A stretch of DNA of 5,015 nucleotides from assembly GCA_903842855.1 (NCBI GenBank), contig CAIMNT010000092.1, forward strand, positions 1-5,015, in the 5' to 3' direction. Positions 1 through 5,015 of this stretch are shown here, one piece after another. Source of the stretch: an uncultured Actinomycetes bacterium (GTDB taxonomy: Bacteria; Actinomycetota; Actinomycetes; Nanopelagicales; Nanopelagicaceae). A program made the translations under genes and the position numbers. How positions within the stretch are numbered: the stretch's first letter is position 1; every line of letters starts with the position of its first letter. Under the pieces are notes generated by a model. That model was given only the letters and a program-made list of their open reading frames with translations. It did not search any database and had not been told where the DNA came from.

Positions 1-1
1 C

Positions 2-1303
2 AGATCTGCGGATCGATCTCGCGGTTGGATTGATGTAGTCGAGAGTGAAGCAGCCAAACCAGTGATTCGCCGCTTTGCGATAATCCTTACCGCCTTTCTT
101 TTGACCTTACCGTGGTCATTAGGCGCACTCATTCATCCGACTCAGTTCTTGGTTGCGCCCGGGATTCCATTGGCAAATGGTGGAGCGGTTGCAACCCTGC
201 TTTCTAATCCAGGTGGAAAGGGCGCCCCTCCTTGGTGGATCATCGCCCCTACCGCCCTATTCGTACTTTTTAGTTTTTTTATCCGATCTATGCGCAGAGC
301 CTCGTTGACCTCGGCGGTGGTCTTGTCATCTGCAATCTTGCTGAATGCGATCCACATTCCAGGGCATGGTGCCACCGAACCCATTTATGTTGGTGCTGCC
401 TTCTTAGTAATCTCAATCATTTTAATTCCTCCGATGATGGGAGTCATTGAGAAGGTCGTCCCAAATTTGAAGCTTCGCAATTTGGGTCTCTCGCATTTAG
501 CTATCGCTGGAGCAACGATCCTCTCGATCCTGAGTACCGTTCTCTTTGCCGGCTGGGTTCTGGTCGGACAGTCGACTTCGCTGGTTCAATCAGATCAGAG
601 CGATGTGGTCCCAGCCTTCGTCTCTTCTTTGGCGCAAAGTCCTGCCAAACCTAAGACCCTGGTTCTCTCATCGACCTCCACACAAACAACTTTCTTTATC
701 TCGCGTGGAAACAGACTCACCCTGGGTGATGCAGATGTTGTAACTACAACCCCTCCGGAAATTGTTGACGCTGTGACTCAACTTGTATCTGGATCTGGCG
801 TTAGTTCTGCGAAGGTCATGGGTAGTTATGGAATCCAGTACCTCTTTCTAAAGTCACCTGTCTCCCCAGAGATTGCCCGTCTCATCGACGGCATTGGAGG
901 ATTCACTCGAATGTCTGCCACCGATATTGGAATCGTCTGGCATATCACTTCTTCGGCACCCCGTGTCTCATTAACAGATAGCAAAGGCCGCATCTCTCTC
1001 ATTCCTGCCGGAGATATAGGAGCACTTGGTGCAGTTAAGAGTGGTGGGGTTGTCTCACTCGCGGAGAAATATGATCGCAGCTGGAGGCTATTGATCAATG
1101 GAAGCAACGTTCCTCTTCAGCATGCCGACAATGGTCTTCCAGTATTCACCATTCCAACTTCCGGAAAGGTAACTCTCCTCTTTGATGGGACAGCGCATCG
1201 GGGACTCATCTCTCTAGAGCTGCTGACACTTTTAGTTGCAGTTGTCATGGCCTTGCCATCGGGTCGCCGTAGACGCCAAGTTCCGTTGGAGGAGTTGGTA
1301 TGA
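2..1303 (+). CDS. Large membrane glycosyltransferase (family 2 type), C-terminal part, 5'-truncated by window edge
   Basis: The frame is open to the left edge, so the GTG at 62 is an internal valine and the true start is upstream. The 433 visible residues hold about five membrane helices (roughly residues 25-47, 78-94, 102-119, 127-146 and 165-189), an extracytoplasmic domain of about 210 residues, a last helix at 401-419 and a basic RRRR tail. The first helix runs into an LPWSLGALIHP motif, and the ectodomain has YGIQYLFL and, near its end, SWRLLINGSNVPL. I know this pattern from the C-terminal half of large actinobacterial family 2 glycosyltransferases (about 1,000 residues), whose catalytic domain is N-terminal. 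That catalytic domain is not visible here, so the enzymatic call rests on the C-terminal pattern and on the neighbours. The donor and acceptor sugars are unknown; a role in envelope polysaccharide or lipoglycan synthesis is inferred from the DUF5719 and manB neighbours. The stop overlaps the next start by 4 bases. Confidence 0.72.
   Translation, partial: RSADRSRGWIDVVESEAAKPVIRRFAIILTAFLLTLPWSLGALIHPTQFLVAPGIPLANGGAVATLLSNPGGKGAPPWWIIAPTALFVLFSFFIRSMRRASLTSAVVLSSAILLNAIHIPGHGATEPIYVGAAFLVISIILIPPMMGVIEKVVPNLKLRNLGLSHLAIAGATILSILSTVLFAGWVLVGQSTSLVQSDQSDVVPAFVSSLAQSPAKPKTLVLSSTSTQTTFFISRGNRLTLGDADVVTTTPPEIVDAVTQLVSGSGVSSAKVMGSYGIQYLFLKSPVSPEIARLIDGIGGFTRMSATDIGIVWHITSSAPRVSLTDSKGRISLIPAGDIGALGAVKSGGVVSLAEKYDRSWRLLINGSNVPLQHADNGLPVFTIPTSGKVTLLFDGTAHRGLISLELLTLLVAVVMALPSGRRRRQVPLEELV
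1288..1294 (+). promoter_or_regulatory. Shine-Dalgarno site of the DUF5719 gene
   Basis: GGAGGAG lies 5 bases before the ATG at 1300, inside the end of the glycosyltransferase gene. This is a strong match at good spacing. With the ATGA stop/start overlap it fixes the start of the downstream gene and indicates coupled translation. Confidence 0.85.
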
Positions 1304-2613
1304 CAAGGCGACTGCAACCACTTCTGCTTACCTTGCGGGCTCCTCTTGTGATTGCGGTGGCGATTGCTATCGCGACCTTGGTGCCGCAGGCTAAGAGCCA
1401 TATTGTTCTTAATGGCAGTTACCCAGCGGTTGTCTGCCCAGGTGCTCTAAGTGGCGCAAACGAAACCATCACTCTCCCTAGTAGCAGCATCTCTACGCGT
1501 CTTGTCGCTGGCAGCACAACAACTTTGAAATCTCACAAAGCGACCGTCCTACCTGGTTCTAGCGCACCTACCTTTGTCAGTGGAAATTCAGGTGCAGAAA
1601 TTGCTCTTGAGACTCTTTCAGGGACGAGCACCGCAGCGACTGTTTGTAACGTCGGGGGAGCAGATCAGTGGTTTATAGGTGGTTCTGCTGGAGTAACGAG
1701 TCAGGGTGCACTTCAGATAATTAACAGCGGTTTAAGTGACTCGATTGTTCAACTTTTTCCATACAGCTCGAAGGTGGCTCTGGCACCTATCTCACTGACC
1801 ATTAAGGCGAACTCTGCTCGCAACATTCCGCTCGCCTCAATTGTGCCAGGTGAAGAATCGATCGCTCTTCACGTTGTGACTGAGTCTGGACGGGTCACAT
1901 CCTTTCTCTTAGACCACCGCAAGAATGGGTTGCACGATTTAGGTTCAAGCTTTGTAACAGGGGTTGAAACTCCTGCGACAAAGAGCTACATCGCAGGCCT
2001 TTATGGAAATGCAAGTAAATCATCCTCTCTGATGAGATTTCTGGTTCCTGGAAATGTGAACGCCACAGTTCATGTATCAATTTATTCAGGAGGCGGAACT
2101 TTTACTCCCGTTGGTTTTGACTCCCTCTCTCTTGCTCATCAAAAAGTTATTGATGTTCCGCTACCCAAGATCTCTCTCTCCACCCCATATGGAATTGAGG
2201 TCGATTCCGATCAACCGCTCTTTGCATCAATTTTGACTCGCAGCACCGCGGGCGGAACAGATTTCGCTTGGGGCAGTCAACTTCCAGCAATGTCGAATTT
2301 CAAAATTAATCTCGGCGGGGCAGCAGCCCAGTTCCTCTTTATTGGTCAATCACCAGTTGTAAAAGCCGACTGGCGCGATCAGAAAGGGAAGGCGCAATCT
2401 CTGGTTATCTCTGGTGATACCCAGGCGGCTTGGCATCCACAAGGCGCCTTAAATGCAGTTACCTTTACTGTGATCTCCAAAAAGCCCGTCTACGGCGGTG
2501 CGCTCATCTCCAATTCCGCCGGCGGTTTAAATTACCTTCCCTTGATTGCAAATCAACTAGTCTCACGCACGCAAACCCCGGTTGCTGACTTGCGAACCTT
2601 GGCGCGCCGATAA
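1300..2613 (+). CDS. DUF5719 family secreted or membrane-anchored protein
   Basis: The 437-residue protein begins MTRR and has one hydrophobic segment at about residues 13-29, a signal peptide or signal anchor. The rest is Ser/Thr/Gly-rich and beta-like with no other membrane helix, so it should lie outside the cytoplasm. It matches what I recall of DUF5719: a YPAVVCPG motif early (C46), then VCNVGG (C116) followed by QWFIGG. C46 and C116 are its only cysteines and probably form a disulfide. After residue 120 there appear to be three related beta-rich modules (about 122-208, 229-314, 333-406), each opening with a strand like WFIGG, YIAGL or FLFIG and closing with a strand such as PLFASILTRS or PVYGGALIS. 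The function of the family is not known to me. Its fixed position after a membrane glycosyltransferase, here with a 4-base overlap, suggests it assists that enzyme or binds its product outside the membrane. The start is set by the ATG and the strong Shine-Dalgarno site. Confidence 0.8.
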   Translation: MTRRLQPLLLTLRAPLVIAVAIAIATLVPQAKSHIVLNGSYPAVVCPGALSGANETITLPSSSISTRLVAGSTTTLKSHKATVLPGSSAPTFVSGNSGAEIALETLSGTSTAATVCNVGGADQWFIGGSAGVTSQGALQIINSGLSDSIVQLFPYSSKVALAPISLTIKANSARNIPLASIVPGEESIALHVVTESGRVTSFLLDHRKNGLHDLGSSFVTGVETPATKSYIAGLYGNASKSSSLMRFLVPGNVNATVHVSIYSGGGTFTPVGFDSLSLAHQKVIDVPLPKISLSTPYGIEVDSDQPLFASILTRSTAGGTDFAWGSQLPAMSNFKINLGGAAAQFLFIGQSPVVKADWRDQKGKAQSLVISGDTQAAWHPQGALNAVTFTVISKKPVYGGALISNSAGGLNYLPLIANQLVSRTQTPVADLRTLARR

Positions 2614-2658
2614 ACTCTGCTTAGCAGCCAAATCCAACACTTCGAGAGCGGAAGGTAC

Positions 2659-2664
2659 TAATCT
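2659..2664 (+). promoter_or_regulatory. Possible -10 element for a leaderless DUF3499 mRNA
   Basis: TAATCT fits the TAnnnT pattern and ends 7 bases before the ATG at 2672, which would put the transcription start on or next to the start codon. The best ribosome-site-like sequence, GGAAGG, ends 16 bases before the ATG, too far to be convincing. There is no good -35 hexamer at 16-18 bases. It may be chance in a 58-base gap. Confidence 0.35.
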
Positions 2665-2671
2665 CTCAATT

Positions 2672-3037
2672 ATGCGAACACAACACCGCTCTAGTCGAAT
2701 TTGTTCGCGCGCCAGCTGCCAATTACCGGCAGTGAAGACCCTGACCTATGTTTATGCGGATTCAACCGCTGTGCTTGGACCGCTGGCCACTTATGCCGAG
2801 CCCCACTCTTATGACCTCTGCCTGACCCATAGTGAAAAATTAACGGTCCCTAATGGTTGGAGCGTTGTGAAGCATGAACCTGAATCTGACCAGGCAGGTC
2901 CCAGCGAAGATGATTTGATGGCCATAGCAAATGCAGTCCGTGAGGTCGGTAACGCGCAGAGTGCGCCTACTCCGAGCCAACCAGCTCAACCTGAGATTGG
3001 TCGCCGCGGCCACCTGAGAGCGATCCCTTCAAACTAG
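2672..3037 (+). CDS. DUF3499 family small zinc-ribbon-like protein
   Basis: The 121-residue soluble protein closely matches what I recall of the actinobacterial DUF3499 family: a CSRASC motif, then an invariant-looking TYVYADSTAVLGPLATYAEP block at residues 25-44, YDLC..H, GW.VV, a helical stretch with ANAVRE (about 91-96), and a terminal RRGHLR. C11, C16, C50 and H53 are well placed to bind one zinc, which is inferred from spacing. The frame stays open upstream to a TTG at 2582, but the residues before 2672 do not resemble the family and would overlap the DUF5719 gene. The ATG at 2672 puts the first cysteine at residue 11, as expected. A Pro/Gln/Ala-rich linker occupies about residues 97-110. 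The biochemical role is unknown. The gene is commonly next to manB in Actinobacteria, hinting at a link with sugar-phosphate or envelope metabolism or its control. Confidence 0.88.
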   Translation: MRTQHRSSRICSRASCQLPAVKTLTYVYADSTAVLGPLATYAEPHSYDLCLTHSEKLTVPNGWSVVKHEPESDQAGPSEDDLMAIANAVREVGNAQSAPTPSQPAQPEIGRRGHLRAIPSN

Positions 3038-3058
3038 CCAAGGTGGCAGCTTCCACGC

Positions 3059-3079
3059 ATCCATTTTTTAGATCCATTT
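3059..3079 (+). repeat. 8-base direct repeat upstream of manB
   Basis: ATCCATTT occurs at 3059-3066 and again at 3072-3079, with a 13-base period and a T-run between. It sits where the -35 region of a manB promoter would be if the -10 element is at 3086-3091. It could be a protein-binding site or a chance repeat in a T-rich spacer. Confidence 0.4.
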
Positions 3080-3085
3080 CTCAAG

Positions 3086-3091
3086 TAGATT
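3086..3091 (+). promoter_or_regulatory. Possible -10 element for a leaderless manB mRNA
   Basis: TAGATT fits the TAnnnT pattern and ends 6 bases before the ATG at 3098. No Shine-Dalgarno-like sequence precedes the ATG at usable spacing; the nearby bases are TTACGGC. Leaderless initiation is common in Actinobacteria, so this is a reasonable reading. The -35 region is only a T-run. Confidence 0.42.
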
Positions 3092-3097
3092 TACGGC

Positions 3098-4465
3098 ATG
3101 TTTACTCGGGAAGAGTTGGATCAGGTAATCAAGGCATATGACATTCGCGGCCTTGTCGAAGAGCAGATAACTCCGGAATTCACCTTTGTACTGGGCACAG
3201 CATTTGCCCGCTTTCTCATAGAAGAGCGTGAACCTGCGACTGTCGTTATTGGTGAGGATATGCGTCCCTCATCTGATGATTTAGCGACGGCCTTCGCAGA
3301 TGGGCTAAATTCTCAAGGTCTAGATGCGATCCGAATCGGACTGGCCTCCACGGATATGCTCTATTTCGCCTCGGGCTCCCTTAATCTCCCTGGGGCGATG
3401 TTCACCGCAAGCCACAACCCAGCCGCCTATAACGGAATTAAGTTGGCTAAATCTGGTGCTAGACCTATCGGCGCAGAATCCGGTCTCTTACGAATAAAAG
3501 ATCTTATGAGTAGTGAGATCCCCATGAAGTTGGGTCCAATAGGTGTAACTACACAGCGCGATCTTCTCATCGAATATGTTGATTTCCTTCTTGGACTTTT
3601 TCGCAGTGATGAATTCACTAGTGGTCGTCGCTTAAAAATTGTGGTGGATGCTGGAAATGGAATGGCGGGATTTACCGCCCCCGCCCTCATGAGTCGGCTC
3701 AACGTTGAGTTAGTGCCGCTCTACTTCGAATTAGATGGAAATTTTCCTAACCATGAGGCAAACCCCATCGAGCCCAAAAACTTAGTTGATTTGGTAAAGC
3801 GGGTTAAACGCGAGAAGGCTGATATGGGTTTGGCATTTGATGGAGATGCGGATCGGTGTTTTCTAGTAGATGAGCGAGGCCACCTGGTTAATCCATCGGC
3901 GCTCACCTCGTTGATTGCAATTCGAGAGCTAAAGCGCAGGCCAGGTGCGACCATTATTTATAACCTCATATCCTCGCAGGCTGTTCCAGAGATAGTTCTG
4001 GAAAATGGGGGTAAGCCTCTACGCGCAAGGGTCGGGCACTCGTATATAAAGAAGATGATGGCTGAGAGCGGAGCGATATTTGGGGGAGAGCACTCAGGCC
4101 ATTTTTACTTTAGTGATTTCTGGCGCGCCGACTCAGGTGCCCTTGCCGCGCTCTTTGCCATCGCCGAGCTTTCACACAGCGACTTGCCGCTCTCTGAACT
4201 TTTAGCGCCTCTCAATCGCTATTTTGCTAGCGGTGAGATCAACACCAAAGTGGAGAACCCAGTGGCGAGTATTGCGTTGATAAAGGCCTCCTTCGAATCG
4301 GATTATCCGATCGATGAGTTAGATGGCATCACGGTCACTGGACCAGACTGGTGGTTCAATGTTCGGGCCTCTAACACTGAACCCTTGCTCCGCCTTAACG
4401 TTGAAGCCCACTCCCCTCAGCAGCTGCAGCAGGTTCAGGGCAAGGTCTTGGCGCTAATCGGGTAA
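3098..4465 (+). CDS. manB: Phosphomannomutase/phosphoglucomutase
   Basis: This 455-residue cytoplasmic enzyme of the alpha-D-phosphohexomutase superfamily has the usual length and all four expected signatures. They are YDIRG at residues 14-18; the active-site loop TASHNP at 103-108 with phosphoserine S105; the metal loop DGDADR at 248-253; the sugar-binding loop GGEHSGH at 329-335; and the phosphate-binding loop RASNTEP at 423-429. VVDAGNGMAG at about 182-191 is also typical. It interconverts mannose-6-phosphate and mannose-1-phosphate, often also the glucose forms, feeding GDP-mannose and hence lipoglycans and glycoproteins. The true preference between mannose and glucose cannot be told from sequence alone. 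The DUF3499 neighbour is the standard actinobacterial context for the manB (pmmA-like) copy. The ATG at 3098 gives an N-terminus that aligns directly with the family. No mannose-6-phosphate isomerase follows, unlike in many relatives. Confidence 0.95.
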   Translation: MFTREELDQVIKAYDIRGLVEEQITPEFTFVLGTAFARFLIEEREPATVVIGEDMRPSSDDLATAFADGLNSQGLDAIRIGLASTDMLYFASGSLNLPGAMFTASHNPAAYNGIKLAKSGARPIGAESGLLRIKDLMSSEIPMKLGPIGVTTQRDLLIEYVDFLLGLFRSDEFTSGRRLKIVVDAGNGMAGFTAPALMSRLNVELVPLYFELDGNFPNHEANPIEPKNLVDLVKRVKREKADMGLAFDGDADRCFLVDERGHLVNPSALTSLIAIRELKRRPGATIIYNLISSQAVPEIVLENGGKPLRARVGHSYIKKMMAESGAIFGGEHSGHFYFSDFWRADSGALAALFAIAELSHSDLPLSELLAPLNRYFASGEINTKVENPVASIALIKASFESDYPIDELDGITVTGPDWWFNVRASNTEPLLRLNVEAHSPQQLQQVQGKVLALIG

Positions 4466-4477
4466 CCTTGAGCCTTG

Positions 4478-4487
4478 CGGGCGCCCG
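4478..4487 (+). repeat. GC-rich perfect palindrome between manB and ahcY
   Basis: CGGGCGCCCG is a 10-base perfect palindrome starting 13 bases after the manB stop. As RNA it could fold only a 3-bp stem around a 4-base loop, slightly extended by an outer G-U pair. No T-run follows (the next bases are TAATACCC), so it is not a typical intrinsic terminator. It could be a binding site for a dimeric regulator of ahcY. Confidence 0.4.
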
Positions 4488-4501
4488 TAATACCCATAGT
4501 A

Positions 4502-4523
4502 GACATGTATATGACATGCATCT
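4502..4523 (+). repeat. Tandem 11-base imperfect direct repeat in the ahcY leader
   Basis: GACATGTATAT at 4502-4512 is followed at once by GACATGCATCT at 4513-4523, matching at 9 of 11 positions. The 11-base period is close to one helical turn, so the two copies would face the same side of the DNA. It lies about 20 bases before the ahcY start codon and may be an operator or part of the promoter. Chance is not excluded. Confidence 0.4.
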
Positions 4524-4532
4524 GAAGTCTCG

Positions 4533-4538
4533 AAGGAG
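4533..4538 (+). promoter_or_regulatory. Shine-Dalgarno site of ahcY
   Basis: AAGGAG lies 5 bases before the GTG at 4544. It supports GTG as the start over the overlapping TTG at 4543, which is in another frame, and over later in-frame ATG codons, which fall within conserved AhcY sequence. Confidence 0.85.
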
Positions 4539-4543
4539 TTCTT

Positions 4544-5015
4544 GTGTCAGTTGAAACAACTGTTGGTCACGACATTACAAATCCTGCTTTAGCAGCAGAA
4601 GGCAAGAAGCGGATTGAATGGGCTGAGCGCAATATGCCCGTGCTGGCGCAGATCAAAGAGCGATTTGCTAAGGAACAACCATTTACTGGAATTCGTATCG
4701 CCGCCTGCATGCACGTAACCACAGAGACCGCCAATCTCATGCGCGCCCTTAAAGCTGGCGGTGCGGAGTTGGCCCTGTGCGCCTCAAACCCACTCTCGAC
4801 CCAAGATGACACCGCCGCGGCTCTTGTCTACGAATATGGTATTAATGTCTTTGCCCATAATGGGGTGGACCGTGATGGCTATTACCGCGATCTCAATGCA
4901 GCTCTCGATATCAAGCCAAATTTAGTTTTCGATGATGGTTGCGACCTCGTCAACACCTTGCACACCTCTCGCACTGAACTCTTAGATGGAATCATGGGGG
5001 GTTGCGAAGAGACAA
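4544..5015 (+). CDS. ahcY: S-adenosylhomocysteine hydrolase (adenosylhomocysteinase), N-terminal part, cut by window end
   Basis: The GTG-started frame is open to the right edge and gives 157 residues. It splits S-adenosylhomocysteine into adenosine and homocysteine with bound NAD, relieving product inhibition of methyltransferases; it is cytosolic and normally tetrameric. Family features visible are RIEWAERNMPVL at 23-34, ACMHVTTETANLM at 54-66 (substrate-binding H57 and T59), ASNPLSTQDD at 80-89, VFDDGCDL at 128-135 (catalytic Asp region, D131) and EET at 155-157 (catalytic Glu). Only about 23 residues separate the DDG and EET motifs, which marks the short form seen in Thermotoga and archaea, not the long form with an insertion here found in Streptomyces and Mycobacterium. 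The Rossmann NAD domain and C-terminus lie beyond the window. The Cys in DDGCDL is usually Ala or Gly in relatives I recall. Confidence 0.95.
   Translation, partial: MSVETTVGHDITNPALAAEGKKRIEWAERNMPVLAQIKERFAKEQPFTGIRIAACMHVTTETANLMRALKAGGAELALCASNPLSTQDDTAAALVYEYGINVFAHNGVDRDGYYRDLNAALDIKPNLVFDDGCDLVNTLHTSRTELLDGIMGGCEET

Noticed and set aside
62..64. GTG as the start of the first gene
   Set aside because: The frame stays open to the left edge, no Shine-Dalgarno site precedes it, and it would begin directly at a membrane helix in the middle of a known larger protein pattern.
142..384. Reverse-strand open frames (for example 142-384, 826-1107, 3427-3702, 4567-4812)
   Set aside because: They are antisense shadows of well-supported + strand genes and show no recognisable protein features of their own.
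2582..2671. N-terminal extension of the DUF3499 gene from TTG at 2582
   Set aside because: It would overlap the DUF5719 gene by 32 bases, has no ribosome site, and adds residues that do not resemble the family; the family pattern begins at the ATG at 2672.
3043..3069. Intrinsic terminator after the DUF3499 gene (GTGG...CCAC stem followed by a T-run)
   Set aside because: The stem is only 4 bp with a 6-base loop, and the T-run begins 7 bases after it, so it is too weak to call.
4441..4470. Inverted repeat CAAGGT / ACCTTG at the end of manB
   Set aside because: Two 6-base arms separated by 18 bases, mostly within coding sequence, are expected by chance.
4466..4543. S-adenosylhomocysteine riboswitch upstream of ahcY
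   Set aside because: The gap is only 78 bases and I cannot find the conserved paired core of that riboswitch; a covariance-model search would settle it.

Overview
The window looks like part of an actinobacterial chromosome. All genes lie on the + strand, in the order: 3' part of a large membrane glycosyltransferase, a secreted DUF5719-type protein, a small DUF3499 zinc-ribbon-like protein, phosphomannomutase/phosphoglucomutase (ManB), and the 5' part of S-adenosylhomocysteine hydrolase (AhcY). DUF3499 and DUF5719 are, as far as I know, actinobacterial families, and this neighbourhood (cell-surface glycosyltransferase, DUF5719, DUF3499, manB, then ahcY further on) is a recognised actinobacterial block. 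Base composition is near 50% GC by eye, low for the phylum, and the spacing is very tight. That would fit a streamlined aquatic actinobacterium (acI/Nanopelagicales-like), but this is inference from style and not a proven assignment.

Layout. Positions 2-1303 are the C-terminal 433 codons of a multi-spanning glycosyltransferase whose start lies upstream of the window. Its stop overlaps the start of the DUF5719 gene (1300-2613) by 4 bases (ATGA), so the two are translationally coupled. A 58-base gap precedes the DUF3499 gene (2672-3037), and a 60-base gap precedes manB (3098-4465). A 78-base gap holding a GC-rich palindrome and a short tandem repeat precedes ahcY, which starts with GTG at 4544 and runs off the right end. 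No gap exceeds 300 bases. I see no RNA genes, mobile elements or CRISPR arrays.

How the genes fit together. ManB makes mannose-1-phosphate (or glucose-1-phosphate) for nucleotide-sugar synthesis. The glycosyltransferase and the membrane-anchored DUF5719 protein next to it would act at the envelope, so the first four genes probably serve cell-surface glycan assembly. AhcY belongs to the methyl cycle and is a neighbour by conserved gene order, not by pathway. Two genes with Shine-Dalgarno sites (DUF5719, ahcY) contrast with two genes (DUF3499, manB) that have no well-placed site but carry a -10-like hexamer 6-7 bases before the ATG, which suggests leaderless mRNAs. I found no convincing new biological system. 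The best leads are the compaction of the block, the leaderless starts, the three-module DUF5719 protein and the short-form AhcY.
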